DNA of 64,000 nt from Flavobacterium degerlachei (GTDB taxonomy: Bacteria > Bacteroidota > Bacteroidia > Flavobacteriales > Flavobacteriaceae), in contig NZ_FNMV01000015.1 of NCBI RefSeq assembly GCF_900106645.1, positions 1 through 64,000 on the forward strand. Reading direction: 5' to 3'. The notes below the pieces were generated by a model. The model worked only from the letters and a program-made list of their open reading frames with translations. It was not told where the DNA came from and ran no database searches. Position numbers and translations under genes: made by a program. Every line of letters starts with the position of its first letter. Position 1 is the stretch's first letter. Shown one piece after another: positions 42,484 through 50,958 of this stretch.

Positions 42484-43170
42484 CTATTCCTTTAACAATA
42501 CATTTATATCTTGCTGAATATCCCTTACTCCTTTTTTGTCTAAGCCATCGTAGTAAAGAATAGGATTCCCAAAGTCATCCTTTCTACAACGAATATTACC
42601 ATTCTTGTCTACAAGAGCAAATAAACCTGAATGTTCAAAACCCCCATCTACATTAGCATTTTCACCAGCGTAAAGATTAAAACCTTTGTTCGCCAAATTA
42701 AATATATACTCTCTCTCGCCTGTTAAGAAATTCCAGTTTGAAGATTTAACTCCTAATAATTCTGCATGGGATTTCAAAACTGCCGGCGTATCGTGCGATG
42801 GGTCTATGGTAATAGACACTATCCCGAAGTTTGGATTTCCAAAAAAAGTTTTTTCTATCAAAAGCATGCTTTGATTCATTTTTGGACAAATGGAAGGGCA
42901 TGTAGTAAAGAAAAACTCTAATACATACACTTTACCTTTATAAGTTTCATTGGTGATTTTTACATTGTCTTGATTAATTAATTCAAATTTAGGCGCAGGC
43001 CCAATTTTCGTTAATTTTTCAATTTCATTATTCGAACCAGTCACCATATCCAAACGATCTCCTTTTACGATTTCGTTATTTTGAATTTTAGATATAATTT
43101 TAGGCACTGCATAAATTCCAAAAACAAGAATTATAAATGAAATACCGATGTAAGCTTTATTTTTAAACAT
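42484..43170 (-). CDS. SCO1/SenC family copper chaperone
   Basis: A 228-residue protein anchored by an N-terminal helix (about 8-24) with a thioredoxin-like domain outside. The copper ligands are present: TTCPSICPKMN (Cys91, Cys95) and the distal His in FEHSGLFALVDKNG. SCO1 proteins deliver copper to the CuA site of cytochrome oxidase subunit II. It lies 11 bp downstream of a second SCO-like protein that has no cysteines. Both belong to the oxidase cluster although subunits I and II are outside this window. Confidence 0.92.
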   Translation of the reverse strand: MFKNKAYIGISFIILVFGIYAVPKIISKIQNNEIVKGDRLDMVTGSNNEIEKLTKIGPAPKFELINQDNVKITNETYKGKVYVLEFFFTTCPSICPKMNQSMLLIEKTFFGNPNFGIVSITIDPSHDTPAVLKSHAELLGVKSSNWNFLTGEREYIFNLANKGFNLYAGENANVDGGFEHSGLFALVDKNGNIRCRKDDFGNPILYYDGLDKKGVRDIQQDINVLLKE

Positions 43171-43181
43171 GGATTATAACT

Positions 43182-43823
43182 TTAAAGTTTTTTTGTAGCG
43201 TTATGATTTTTCTTGAGTGCAGCACGGTATTCATAAAGAATAACCTTAAAATCATCTAACATCTCATTACTCAAATCAGCAGGATGAAAAGTATCATATC
43301 CTTCTTTATATCCTTTCTTCTCTTTTCTACCTCTAAGACTTCTATCCTTGTCTACAATATAAACATCTGAGGTACCTGCGTCTTTATCTAATTTTCCAAC
43401 TAATTTCAGTTGGCTATAATACGCATTAATTTCTTCTGGAGTAGTAAAAACGAAATGCCATTGCGACACATCAGTAAACTCATCAAGCGCATCCATAATA
43501 CTTCTAATATCATCTTCTGTTCCTAATGGGCAGATCATGACAAATTGTAAGTCTTGAAAAGTATGGTAACGTTGGTATATTTTTTCGTTAAGATTGAATA
43601 GGTTCCCTCTGTGTTTTAAAACCTCACTACCAGCAAAACCCAAAATAGTAATTTTATTATCTAAACTTACTTTTTCACCATTCAAGGATTCCCATTTTCC
43701 AAAATCAGGAATTTTAGGGGTAATAATAGGTAATTTTGTAAAACCATTAACACCGGATGCAAAAAAAAGATAGGCAACGATTGGCAATATAAAAAGGATA
43801 AAAAGAACTATATTTTTTTTCAT
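43182..43823 (-). CDS. SCO-like membrane-anchored protein lacking the Cys pair
   Basis: A 213-residue protein with an N-terminal membrane helix (about 5-22) and an alpha/beta domain outside. It aligns by pattern with its neighbour SCO1: a 'PKIPDFGKWESLNGEKVSL' start, then NKITILGFAG where SCO1 has its Cys motif, then LQFVMICPLGTED and DVYIVDKDRSLRGR at the end. The CxxxC is replaced (GFAGSEVLKHRG) and no matching distal His is clear. It is thus probably not a copper donor, and could be a structural partner or a redox-inactive relative. This reading is inference. Confidence 0.65.
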   Translation of the reverse strand: MKKNIVLFILFILPIVAYLFFASGVNGFTKLPIITPKIPDFGKWESLNGEKVSLDNKITILGFAGSEVLKHRGNLFNLNEKIYQRYHTFQDLQFVMICPLGTEDDIRSIMDALDEFTDVSQWHFVFTTPEEINAYYSQLKLVGKLDKDAGTSDVYIVDKDRSLRGRKEKKGYKEGYDTFHPADLSNEMLDDFKVILYEYRAALKKNHNATKKL

Positions 43824-43860
43824 TATGTGTAGATGTCATTTAAGGTACAAAAATAAAATA

Positions 43861-43897
43861 AAAAAGGGCATCTGCCGCAGCGGATACCCTTTTTTTG
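43861..43897 (-). terminator. Terminator between oxidase subunit IV and the SCO genes
   Basis: A GC-rich hairpin (GGGTATCCGC / GCAGATGCCC with a TGCG loop, two imperfect pairs) is followed on the minus strand by a T-run. It splits the oxidase cluster into two transcription units or allows partial read-through. Confidence 0.8.
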
Positions 43898-43910
43898 AAT
43901 TAATATATTG

Positions 43911-44261
43911 TTAAAAATTCCATTTAATGGTCGAATCTTTAAAAACCCCATAAATATAATTCCCTTCAGTCAAAAGAATGAAAAGTAAATATAATATTAA
44001 AAATACAACAGGTAAAACAACTGCATATCTCAGACTACTTTTTTCCCCTTCCATATGCATAAATGCATATACAATGTAGTATGCTTTATATATAGTTAGA
44101 GCATAAAATATCCAATTCAGCAAGTTCATTCCCAAGAAATGATTTAAGTGTAATGATTCTGGCTTAAGAATACCTAAAATTACTTCTACTATAGTAACAG
44201 CAGATAATATTCCAAAAACCTTCCAAATTCTACTTGTATTTGATGCATGTACGTGTGACAT
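43911..44261 (-). CDS. Cytochrome c oxidase subunit IV family protein
   Basis: A 116-residue membrane protein with three hydrophobic helices (about 12-32, 42-62, 78-100) and an exposed HMEGEKSSLRY segment. The pattern RIWKVFGILSAVTIVEVILG at the start and YYIVYAFMHMEGEK fits the CyoD/COX4_pro family. It helps hold heme-copper oxidase subunits together. It follows the subunit III gene by 18 bp and is last before a terminator. Confidence 0.87.
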   Translation of the reverse strand: MSHVHASNTSRIWKVFGILSAVTIVEVILGILKPESLHLNHFLGMNLLNWIFYALTIYKAYYIVYAFMHMEGEKSSLRYAVVLPVVFLILYLLFILLTEGNYIYGVFKDSTIKWNF

Positions 44262-44279
44262 AATAATAATCTTTAAAAA

Positions 44280-45308
44280 TTAAACTAGATAGAATACTGT
44301 AAATACAAATACCCAAACTAAATCGACAAAGTGCCAGTACAAACCAACTTTCTCTACCATTTCATAACTTCCTCTTTTTTCGTAAGTTCCAAGAAGTACA
44401 TTAAAAAAGATGATGATATTTATAATCACCCCTGAAACAACGTGAAAACCGTGAAAACCTGTAATAAAGAAAAAGAAATCAGCAAATAATTTGCTACCAT
44501 ACTCATTTCTTGTCAAATTCGCACCTTCAACAACGTACGTTGCTTGTCCTAATCTTAGCAAAGACTCCTCTCTAGTTAGAATTGTTTTGTGCTTAATTTT
44601 AGTTAAATCATGGTTGATCTTAGCATCTTTCATCGTTGCCTCATCTCCTTCATAAATAACTTCTGTTCTGATCAATAAATCAGGATGCGCTTTAAAACCA
44701 GCCTGAACTTCCGCTACTGAATAAGATGGCAAAGAAGATTCACTCATGAACCAAGTTCCTTTATTTCTATTCAATTGCTCTCTTTCCAAAGGCAAAGTCG
44801 CTGCAAAATCAGCAAGTGCAACACGCTTTCCATCTTTGTCAACAAACTGAAGTAAACTACCTCCTTTTGTTTCGATTGCACCGTATTCTCCTTTTATGAA
44901 ATTATTCCACTCCCAAGCTTGTGACCCTACGAAGATCATACCACCGATAATGGTTAAAAACATGTAAAGAACCACTTTGTTCTTTTTCATTTGATGACCT
45001 GCATCAACGGCTAAAACCATTGTTACAGATGAAAAAATCAAAATAAACGTCATTAACGCCACATAGTACATTGGTGCAGACACACCGTGCATAAATGGGA
45101 AGTGAGTAAACACTTCATCGGCCAATGGCCACGTTTCGATAAATTTAAATCTAGAAAAACCGTAGGCTGCTAAAAATCCAGAGAACGTTAAGGCATCTGA
45201 CACGATAAAAAACCACATCATTAATTTACCATAACTTGCTCCCATTGGCTCATTGCCGCCTCCCCAAGTTTTTTCTTCACTATTTGCAGTAGTAACTGTC
45301 GCTTCCAT
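44280..45308 (-). CDS. Cytochrome c oxidase subunit III with a large internal insert
   Basis: A 342-residue membrane protein. Subunit III features are clear: SYGKLMMWFFIVSDALTFSG at the first helices, VTMVLAVDAGHQMKKNK, then at the end FFFFITGFHGFHVVSGVI and YWHFVDLVWVFVFTVFYLV. Between helices 4 and 5 lies an insert of about 120 residues (about 130-255) rich in charged residues, facing one side of the membrane. Such inserts occur, as I recall, in other Bacteroidota oxidases. It is the second subunit III gene of the cluster, 42 bp from the 195-residue one. Confidence 0.9.
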   Translation of the reverse strand: MEATVTTANSEEKTWGGGNEPMGASYGKLMMWFFIVSDALTFSGFLAAYGFSRFKFIETWPLADEVFTHFPFMHGVSAPMYYVALMTFILIFSSVTMVLAVDAGHQMKKNKVVLYMFLTIIGGMIFVGSQAWEWNNFIKGEYGAIETKGGSLLQFVDKDGKRVALADFAATLPLEREQLNRNKGTWFMSESSLPSYSVAEVQAGFKAHPDLLIRTEVIYEGDEATMKDAKINHDLTKIKHKTILTREESLLRLGQATYVVEGANLTRNEYGSKLFADFFFFITGFHGFHVVSGVIINIIIFFNVLLGTYEKRGSYEMVEKVGLYWHFVDLVWVFVFTVFYLV

Positions 45309-45350
45309 AAAAGTTATTCGTTAAAAAGTTCCCAAATTTACGTTTTTTTC

Positions 45351-45938
45351 TTATTTAAAGAAATATAAAAATACAAATAAATACAACCACAAGAAATCAA
45401 GAAAGTGCCAGTACATTGCACCTAGTTCTATTCCAAGAGTTTGAGTCGAATTGTATTTTTGTTTAAAATGATTATAAATTATAATTAGCAGTGAAATCAA
45501 CCCTCCCGCAAGGTGAATCAAGTGCACAACCGTTACAATATAAAGAAATGTTGTTGTAATCGAACTCTCAGTTCCTGTAAAATAGTATCCATTTTCTACA
45601 ATTTGACCAAACCCTACAAACTGCAAAACAACAAATAATATTCCCAAGGCTAAAGTAGCTAAAAGAAATGTAGTAGTAGCACTTTTATTGTCTTTTTGAA
45701 TAGCTTTTTTAGCTAAATGAAAAGTAACACTACATCCTAAAATCACCAGAGTACTGTAATAGAAAGCCGAAGGTAACTCAAAATCCTTTAACCAGTCTAC
45801 CCTAGATTTACTCACTACGAAGGCACTTGTAAGCCCCGCAAACATCATAATCATACTGACCATAGCAAACAACAGTATCAATTTGTATGATCTTGCCGTC
45901 CTTGCTTTATGTTCGCCTTTTGTCATTGTAATCTCCAT
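45351..45938 (-). CDS. Cytochrome c oxidase subunit III (short form)
   Basis: A 195-residue membrane protein with five helices. The pattern KLILLFAMVSMIMMFAGLTS, then LGIELGAMYWHFLDFLWLYLFVFLYFFK at the end, is typical of heme-copper oxidase subunit III. It lacks the first helices and the insert of the longer neighbour. The two forms may both be part of one oxidase, as in other flavobacterial caa3-like clusters. It begins 2 bp downstream of cyoE, so the two are cotranscribed. No subunit I or II gene is in this window. Confidence 0.88.
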   Translation of the reverse strand: MEITMTKGEHKARTARSYKLILLFAMVSMIMMFAGLTSAFVVSKSRVDWLKDFELPSAFYYSTLVILGCSVTFHLAKKAIQKDNKSATTTFLLATLALGILFVVLQFVGFGQIVENGYYFTGTESSITTTFLYIVTVVHLIHLAGGLISLLIIIYNHFKQKYNSTQTLGIELGAMYWHFLDFLWLYLFVFLYFFK

Positions 45939-45940
45939 AA

Positions 45941-46855
45941 TTATCTCAAAAATTTATCAATTATATAAACGAATTGTAACAAAGTGATATACGAAACACT
46001 CACCAGCATCAAAGTTCTTGCTGCTTTAGCAGTTCTCAATTTGTATAGTTGTACCGCATAAAACAACATCCAAAGTCCTAGTAAAAAAACCAGTACCGCA
46101 GCAATAGGTGATATGAATAATTTTCCTGTATATCCTAAAGAAGGCAATAAAGAAGCAATAATCAACCAAACGGTATATAAAATAACCTGTAGCGCAGTTC
46201 CCTTATCCTTCTTTCCCGTAGGAAGCATGAAAAATCCTGCTCTTTCGTAATCTTCATATAAAAACCAGCCAATAGCCCAAAAGTGAGGAAATTGCCAGAA
46301 AAACTGAATCAAAAACAAAGTCCCTGCCTCAATTCCAAAATCGCCTGTTGCAGCAACCCAACCTAACATAAACGGGATTGCCCCTGGAAAAGCACCCACA
46401 AAAACAGACAACGAAGTCATCGTTTTTAATGGAGTATAAACACTTGTATATAAAAATATAGAAATAGCACCAAACATTGCTGTTTTGGGGTTAATCATAT
46501 AAAGCAAACCAATTCCTATTATTGTCAACAAGCTAGCAATTAGCAAGGCAACTGTTGGTGACATTCTACCGGCCGGAACAGGTCGGTTTTTAGTTCTGTT
46601 CATCAAAGCGTCTAAATCTTTTTCAATCACTTGATTAAAAGCATTAGAAGCTCCCACCATACAGTAACCACCAATGGCAAGCATTATCAAAACAGACCAT
46701 TGAAAAGGATGTTCATCATCAAAACCCAGAAAATATCCCGCAATAGAGGAAAATAAAACACTGATAGCCAGCCCCGCCTTCGTGATTTCTTTAAAATCCA
46801 AAAAAATCGATTTAAGGGAAAATGTATTTGACGTAGTATTCAATGCGGTTTTCAT
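45941..46855 (-). CDS. cyoE: Heme O synthase (protoheme IX farnesyltransferase)
   Basis: Transfers a farnesyl group to protoheme to make heme O, the precursor of heme A in cytochrome oxidases. The 304-residue length and nine or so helices are normal. The prenyltransferase motifs are present: NAFNQVIEKDLDALMNRTKN with RPVPAGR, and in the second half the acid-rich WFLYEDYERAGFFMLP. It is first in the oxidase cluster, with a predicted promoter at 46876-46883. It may equally be called ctaB. Confidence 0.93.
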   Translation of the reverse strand: MKTALNTTSNTFSLKSIFLDFKEITKAGLAISVLFSSIAGYFLGFDDEHPFQWSVLIMLAIGGYCMVGASNAFNQVIEKDLDALMNRTKNRPVPAGRMSPTVALLIASLLTIIGIGLLYMINPKTAMFGAISIFLYTSVYTPLKTMTSLSVFVGAFPGAIPFMLGWVAATGDFGIEAGTLFLIQFFWQFPHFWAIGWFLYEDYERAGFFMLPTGKKDKGTALQVILYTVWLIIASLLPSLGYTGKLFISPIAAVLVFLLGLWMLFYAVQLYKLRTAKAARTLMLVSVSYITLLQFVYIIDKFLR

Positions 46856-46875
46856 TAGATTTTATAAAACTGCTG

Positions 46876-46883
46876 CAAAGGTA
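46876..46883 (-). promoter_or_regulatory. Predicted -7 element of the cyoE-oxidase operon
   Basis: TACCTTTG on the minus strand matches TAnnTTTG, with a predicted start near 46870 and a leader of about 15 nt before ATG 46855. No clear -33 TTTG is seen. Confidence 0.5.
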
Positions 46884-47017
46884 CACATTACATAGAGAAA
46901 TTAGATTGTAGAAATTAGATTTTTTTTAACTAATCTCATTAGAAAAACACAAAGCCTATGATTACAAATATTAGAACTAATTTATAATTATAGGCCATTG
47001 GATTTTAAAGCAATATA

Positions 47018-49141
47018 TTAATAATCAAAATACCAATTAAAAATATCAGCTCTCAATCCTAAAGTAAACCAATTAGTACTTTGGTTAAAAGTAGTTGCGG
47101 TATTCACCGTAGGGTCAAAACTCCTGTAAATATAACTTCCGAAAAACTTTAGATTAGTGGCAGGATTCACCAAATAACCTCCTTGAATATCAGCAACAAA
47201 CACAGCAGTTTTATTACCCTGCCCTACTTTTACACCTGAATCAAAAGGTCTCTTTTCATCATAATCCTTATATATATTCCCACCATAGTTAAAACTATCT
47301 TCGGTAGTGTCAAAATCTAGACCGCGAGTACCTGCTGTTATTTTTGCATCAGCAAAATACCTTCCCTTATGATATCGAGCAATTGCAATAAACTCCTTGA
47401 AGTTTCCTCCCCACTGATGTCCTATACTCTGATTATTGTGACCATAATTAGTAATAGGCACACTATGTGAATACACATAAGGTCGTACATGATTGTATTC
47501 TAACTGTAATAATAAATTATCAACATGAAATGCATTGAAATACTTTACACCCAACTGATATCCATATTTATTTTTCCAACTGTTATCGCCACTTTTGATA
47601 TCTCCAAGAGAAAACTCATCCAAAAGAAATTGCCCATACAAATTCACCTGATTGCTCCATTTATATTTATAAGAGAAACCTAACAATGCATTTCCAGTTC
47701 TCGCTGACGAAGCAAACTCAACAGATCTATAAAAAATAATTGGATTTATAAAACTAGCGTCAAATCCTCTATCGTTAGTATTTGTCCAAATTACAGATTC
47801 AAACAAACCAATATTCAACCTGTTTGAAACATTCCAACTTAAATAATGGTTCGCCATAAACTTTGTGGCATAGGTTCTTTCAAGTGTAACATCTGGACGT
47901 ACATCCTTTAACCACATATAAGTATTCGTGTATTTTATTTTCCAAAAATTGGTGTTAATTTTAAAATACGGATACGGACTCGCTCCATCACTTTCTAATA
48001 AAGAACGATATCCATCACCTATAAAATTTCTCCCATACCCTAATTGCACATCAATATGCTTGCTTGGCGCAAAAGTTATATTGGCTTCCGCCAAAGGAAA
48101 ATCATACGAATCTGATTTAAAGTTTTTAGCTATCCCTATCCCCGGAATAATTGCCGGGTTACCACCTGCTGGCTCAATAGATTCAGCATATTGATTGAAA
48201 TAATCTGCAAAACGCCCCTGACTTTCAAAAACCGTAGTTGTGAAGTTAAGGTTATCCCCTAAGCCTCCACGAAAATTAAGTGCACGTGTATTGACATAAG
48301 TATAAGACACATCACTATGAGACGCTTTACCAACTTGTAAATCCAAAATTGGGTTTAAAGTTAACCAATAACCCTCCCCTTGAATTTCGACCGCATTCTC
48401 ATTCCATAATTTTCGAGCCCACCAGCCTGATACATTTTTCTTAAGTTTATCATTTGCTGCTTTAATATCATAATATTTTGCAACCTCTAAATAGGTATAT
48501 GGTTTTGAAGCGGTATGATTATTACTACCTACTTGATTTAAAGCTCCGTCAAACTGAGCATAATAACTATGTGAAAAAGGAATATTCAAATGACTTTCAA
48601 ACTCAGGATTATTAAATTTTTTATAGACAATGCTATCCAGTTCCGTCAGCTGCTTTGTAGTGTTTTGTAAAACATCAGCACGCACTAACGCTTCTGCAGC
48701 CATTGTTTCTGCATTTTTTAATGGTATTGCAATCGTGATATTGAATTTTGAATACGTTGGTTTTCCATTATAAGTAGACGGAATGATTTTTGGAAATTTA
48801 GCAAAAACTCTTTTCGCCTCCTGTATTAACTCCTCGTCGACAGCATTTACGTAAATCACTTTAAAAATTCCATTGCTATCCACTTCAAAAAGTACTATTA
48901 TATTTCCAGAAAAATTATTTTGAATCAGGTTTTCTGGCATTACAAAATTTTGAAAAACAAAGTCTTGAACTTTATTATAAAAACAGTTTTCCAATTCCGT
49001 AGATTCTAAATTTTCACATTTAGGAAAAACTGGAAATCGCTCGGGAGCTGAATTCAATTGAGATGAATTATTATTCCCAGTTTGAGAATATGCGAAGAAA
49101 GAAAAAAATGATATTAATAAAACTAAGAAACCTTTTGTCAT
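47018..49141 (-). CDS. remB: Gliding motility protein RemB
   Basis: A 707-residue exported protein. The signal peptide (ending FFAYS) is followed by a TonB-C-terminus-like domain (about 30-160, with SGNIIVLFEVDSNG and YSKFNITIAIPL). A large C-terminal region of barrel-like strands (about 200-707) ends in LRADIFNWYFDY and resembles capsule-assembly outer-membrane proteins. RemB is a mobile surface protein of the gliding machinery. The name rests on the order sprA-gcvH-vanZ-deoC-remB, which I recall from F. johnsoniae (Fjoh_1653-1657) and which is preserved here. It is 20 bp after deoC. Confidence 0.85.
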   Translation of the reverse strand: MTKGFLVLLISFFSFFAYSQTGNNNSSQLNSAPERFPVFPKCENLESTELENCFYNKVQDFVFQNFVMPENLIQNNFSGNIIVLFEVDSNGIFKVIYVNAVDEELIQEAKRVFAKFPKIIPSTYNGKPTYSKFNITIAIPLKNAETMAAEALVRADVLQNTTKQLTELDSIVYKKFNNPEFESHLNIPFSHSYYAQFDGALNQVGSNNHTASKPYTYLEVAKYYDIKAANDKLKKNVSGWWARKLWNENAVEIQGEGYWLTLNPILDLQVGKASHSDVSYTYVNTRALNFRGGLGDNLNFTTTVFESQGRFADYFNQYAESIEPAGGNPAIIPGIGIAKNFKSDSYDFPLAEANITFAPSKHIDVQLGYGRNFIGDGYRSLLESDGASPYPYFKINTNFWKIKYTNTYMWLKDVRPDVTLERTYATKFMANHYLSWNVSNRLNIGLFESVIWTNTNDRGFDASFINPIIFYRSVEFASSARTGNALLGFSYKYKWSNQVNLYGQFLLDEFSLGDIKSGDNSWKNKYGYQLGVKYFNAFHVDNLLLQLEYNHVRPYVYSHSVPITNYGHNNQSIGHQWGGNFKEFIAIARYHKGRYFADAKITAGTRGLDFDTTEDSFNYGGNIYKDYDEKRPFDSGVKVGQGNKTAVFVADIQGGYLVNPATNLKFFGSYIYRSFDPTVNTATTFNQSTNWFTLGLRADIFNWYFDY

Positions 49142-49161
49142 GTTACTTTTTGATTGAAAAT

Positions 49162-49905
49162 TTAGTATCCTGATTGTGTGCTTTCGCCATTAGCAATTGC
49201 TTTTGCTCCGGATGTCCCTATTCTTTTTACGCCTAATCGAATCATCCCCAAAGCCTCCTCATAAGTCCGTACGCCACCAGCTGCTTTTATAGGGAGTGGC
49301 GATGCGTTTTCTAACATTAATATTATAGACGAAACTGTCGCTCCATTAGGAAGGTCATTTTCAGTTTTAAAAAAACCTGTTGACGATTTTACAAAAACGG
49401 AATTAAAATATTCTTCTTTAAAATTAGAAACCACCACATTCTTTATCAGAGCTGATAGTTGTATAATTTGCTTGTCATCTAAAGCCGCAACTTCAATAAT
49501 CCACTTCACCACTTTATTATTATCAAGTCCTAATTGCGTGCATTTCAGAATTTCTTCCTTTACCAAATCAACATTTCCTTCCTTGAACGCTTCGTAATTG
49601 CAAACAAAATCTAAATCATCAGCTCCGTCTTGAATTGCGTCCATCGCTTCATTAAGCTTAGCTTCAACTCCCGACTTCCCTTCCGGAAAATCAATTACAG
49701 TACCTATTTGTACATTCGAATCAGCAGCTGTAATCATCTTTCTGGCTATAGAAACCATATCTGGCCGAATCATAATAAGCTTAAAATTCTCATCAATTGC
49801 TTCCTGTATGAATTTTTCAACAACAAGAACATTATGGCTTTCACTTAGTCCAGCCTGACTTGCCGTTTTTAAATAGGTCGAATCTAAATATTGTTTAATG
49901 TTCAT
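49162..49905 (-). CDS. deoC: Deoxyribose-phosphate aldolase
   Basis: Splits 2-deoxy-D-ribose 5-phosphate into glyceraldehyde 3-phosphate and acetaldehyde in nucleoside salvage. The 247-residue TIM barrel is of normal size. The Schiff-base lysine is in VFVKSSTGFF, and the conserved KAAGGVRTYEEA follows. The start LDSTYLKTASQ is a slightly altered form of the usual 'DHTxLKxxAT'. It is first in a two-gene unit with remB, with a predicted promoter at 49944-49951. No clear functional tie to gliding is known. Confidence 0.92.
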   Translation of the reverse strand: MNIKQYLDSTYLKTASQAGLSESHNVLVVEKFIQEAIDENFKLIMIRPDMVSIARKMITAADSNVQIGTVIDFPEGKSGVEAKLNEAMDAIQDGADDLDFVCNYEAFKEGNVDLVKEEILKCTQLGLDNNKVVKWIIEVAALDDKQIIQLSALIKNVVVSNFKEEYFNSVFVKSSTGFFKTENDLPNGATVSSIILMLENASPLPIKAAGGVRTYEEALGMIRLGVKRIGTSGAKAIANGESTQSGY

Positions 49906-49943
49906 TGTTTTCTTATTTCCCGATTATGATTCCTGATGGTTCA

Positions 49944-49951
49944 CAAAAATA
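49944..49951 (-). promoter_or_regulatory. Predicted -7 element for deoC-remB
   Basis: TATTTTTG on the minus strand matches TAnnTTTG and implies a leader of about 30 nt before ATG 49905. No -33 TTTG is seen at normal spacing. Confidence 0.42.
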
Positions 49952-50082
49952 CATATTTAATCGGCATTAGTTTTATAGAGACTTGCACTTTAACCAACAA
50001 AATTTTTGATCAGCAAAGTTAATAAAAGACCAAATTAGTTATTAAATAATAAATGAAAGTAAACACTCCCTGCCCATAACAA

Positions 50083-50106
50083 AAAATCCCGCCGAAGCGG
50101 GATTTT
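50083..50106 (-). terminator. Terminator after vanZ
   Basis: A perfect 10-bp stem (AAAATCCCGC / GCGGGATTTT) with a 4-nt loop is followed on the minus strand by T residues. It lies 9 bp past the vanZ stop and ends the ruvA-sprA-gcvH-vanZ direction. Confidence 0.87.
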
Positions 50107-50114
50107 AATTTATT

Positions 50115-50501
50115 TTATTTTTTATCTAACCGTCGTATTTTATAATACATAACGATCGATAAAACTGCTAAAGTTGCTCCTGAAATATTAGCTGCAACGT
50201 CAAGCGCATCTTCCTTTCTTGTAGTTGTATACAAGCCTTGTAAAACTTCAATTGCTATTCCAAAAAAAACTGAAAGCATAAATGCAATCATTAATGGCAT
50301 AAATATTTTTTTATCCGTGGTATGGCTTATTAAAAACAAAAACCAAAGTGAGGTAAATACAAAGTGAAAAAACGCATGAATGAATTTATCAAGATTCTCA
50401 ATGTTTACAACAGGGAGACTCTCCGATTGAACTAGACAAAGGGTAAAAACAATTGCCGTCCATATTACCGCTGCCAAAAAAAATAATTTTTTAAGCACCA
50501 A
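50115..50501 (-). CDS. VanZ family membrane protein
   Basis: A 128-residue membrane protein with four helices (about 5-22, 40-60, 68-88, 102-122). The VanZ pattern is visible: [18 protein letters not shown] and later [31 protein letters not shown]. Family members give low-level teicoplanin resistance in enterococci, but in Bacteroidota their role is unknown. The start overlaps the 3' end of gcvH by 11 bp, so the two are translationally coupled. Confidence 0.9.
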   Translation of the reverse strand: MVLKKLFFLAAVIWTAIVFTLCLVQSESLPVVNIENLDKFIHAFFHFVFTSLWFLFLISHTTDKKIFMPLMIAFMLSVFFGIAIEVLQGLYTTTRKEDALDVAANISGATLAVLSIVMYYKIRRLDKK

Positions 50502-50871
50502 TCAATTCTTTGTAGGCTTCACTTGTAAGTAACGAATCATAATCCGCAACATCTGAAACTTTAATTTTTATCATCCAACCAGCACCATAAGGATCTGAAT
50601 TTACCGCTTCTGGAGTACTTTCAAGAGCATCGTTAAATTCTATAATTTCTCCCGCTAATGGTAGAAACAAATCAGAAACTGTTTTTACTGCCTCAACTGT
50701 ACCAAAAACCTCATCTTTTTCTAGAGTTTGGTCTAAAGTTTCTACTTCAACATAAACGATATCCCCTAATTCTTTTTGAGCAAAATGGGTAATCCCTACC
50801 GTTGCAACATCACCTTCAAGGCTAATCCATTCGTGATCTTTCGTGTACTTTAAATTTGTAGGTATATTCAT
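50491..50871 (-). CDS. gcvH: Glycine cleavage system H protein
   Basis: Carries the aminomethyl group on a lipoyl arm between the P, T and L proteins of glycine cleavage. The 126-residue length is standard. [13 protein letters not shown] begins the fold, and EAVKTVSDL holds the lipoyl-lysine (Lys63). ATG at 50871 ([10 protein letters not shown]) is preferred; an in-frame ATG at 50937 would add 22 residues translated from a 7-bp tandem repeat. The other gcv genes are not in this window. It has its own predicted promoter. Confidence 0.93.
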   Translation of the reverse strand: MNIPTNLKYTKDHEWISLEGDVATVGITHFAQKELGDIVYVEVETLDQTLEKDEVFGTVEAVKTVSDLFLPLAGEIIEFNDALESTPEAVNSDPYGAGWMIKIKVSDVADYDSLLTSEAYKELIGA

Positions 50872-50881
50872 AATAAATACT

Positions 50882-50921
50882 AATTGATAATTGATAATTG
50901 AATTATTGTTCCGCAAATGTA
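50882..50921 (-). promoter_or_regulatory. gcvH promoter and a leader tandem repeat
   Basis: TACATTTG (50914-50921, minus strand) matches TAnnTTTG, about 43 bp before the gcvH ATG. Between it and the gene are nearly three copies of AATTGAT (50882-50902), each 7 bp. A second -7-like TATATTTG lies just upstream. The repeat has no known role. Confidence 0.45.
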
Positions 50922-50958
50922 ACAATCTTCTATTCAAATATAGTTTAGATTCTAAATT

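Noticed and set aside
47018..49141. RemB as an energy-transducing TonB protein
   Set aside because: Only the first ~160 residues resemble the TonB C-terminus. There is a cleavable signal and a large barrel-like region instead of an inner-membrane anchor and Pro-rich spacer.
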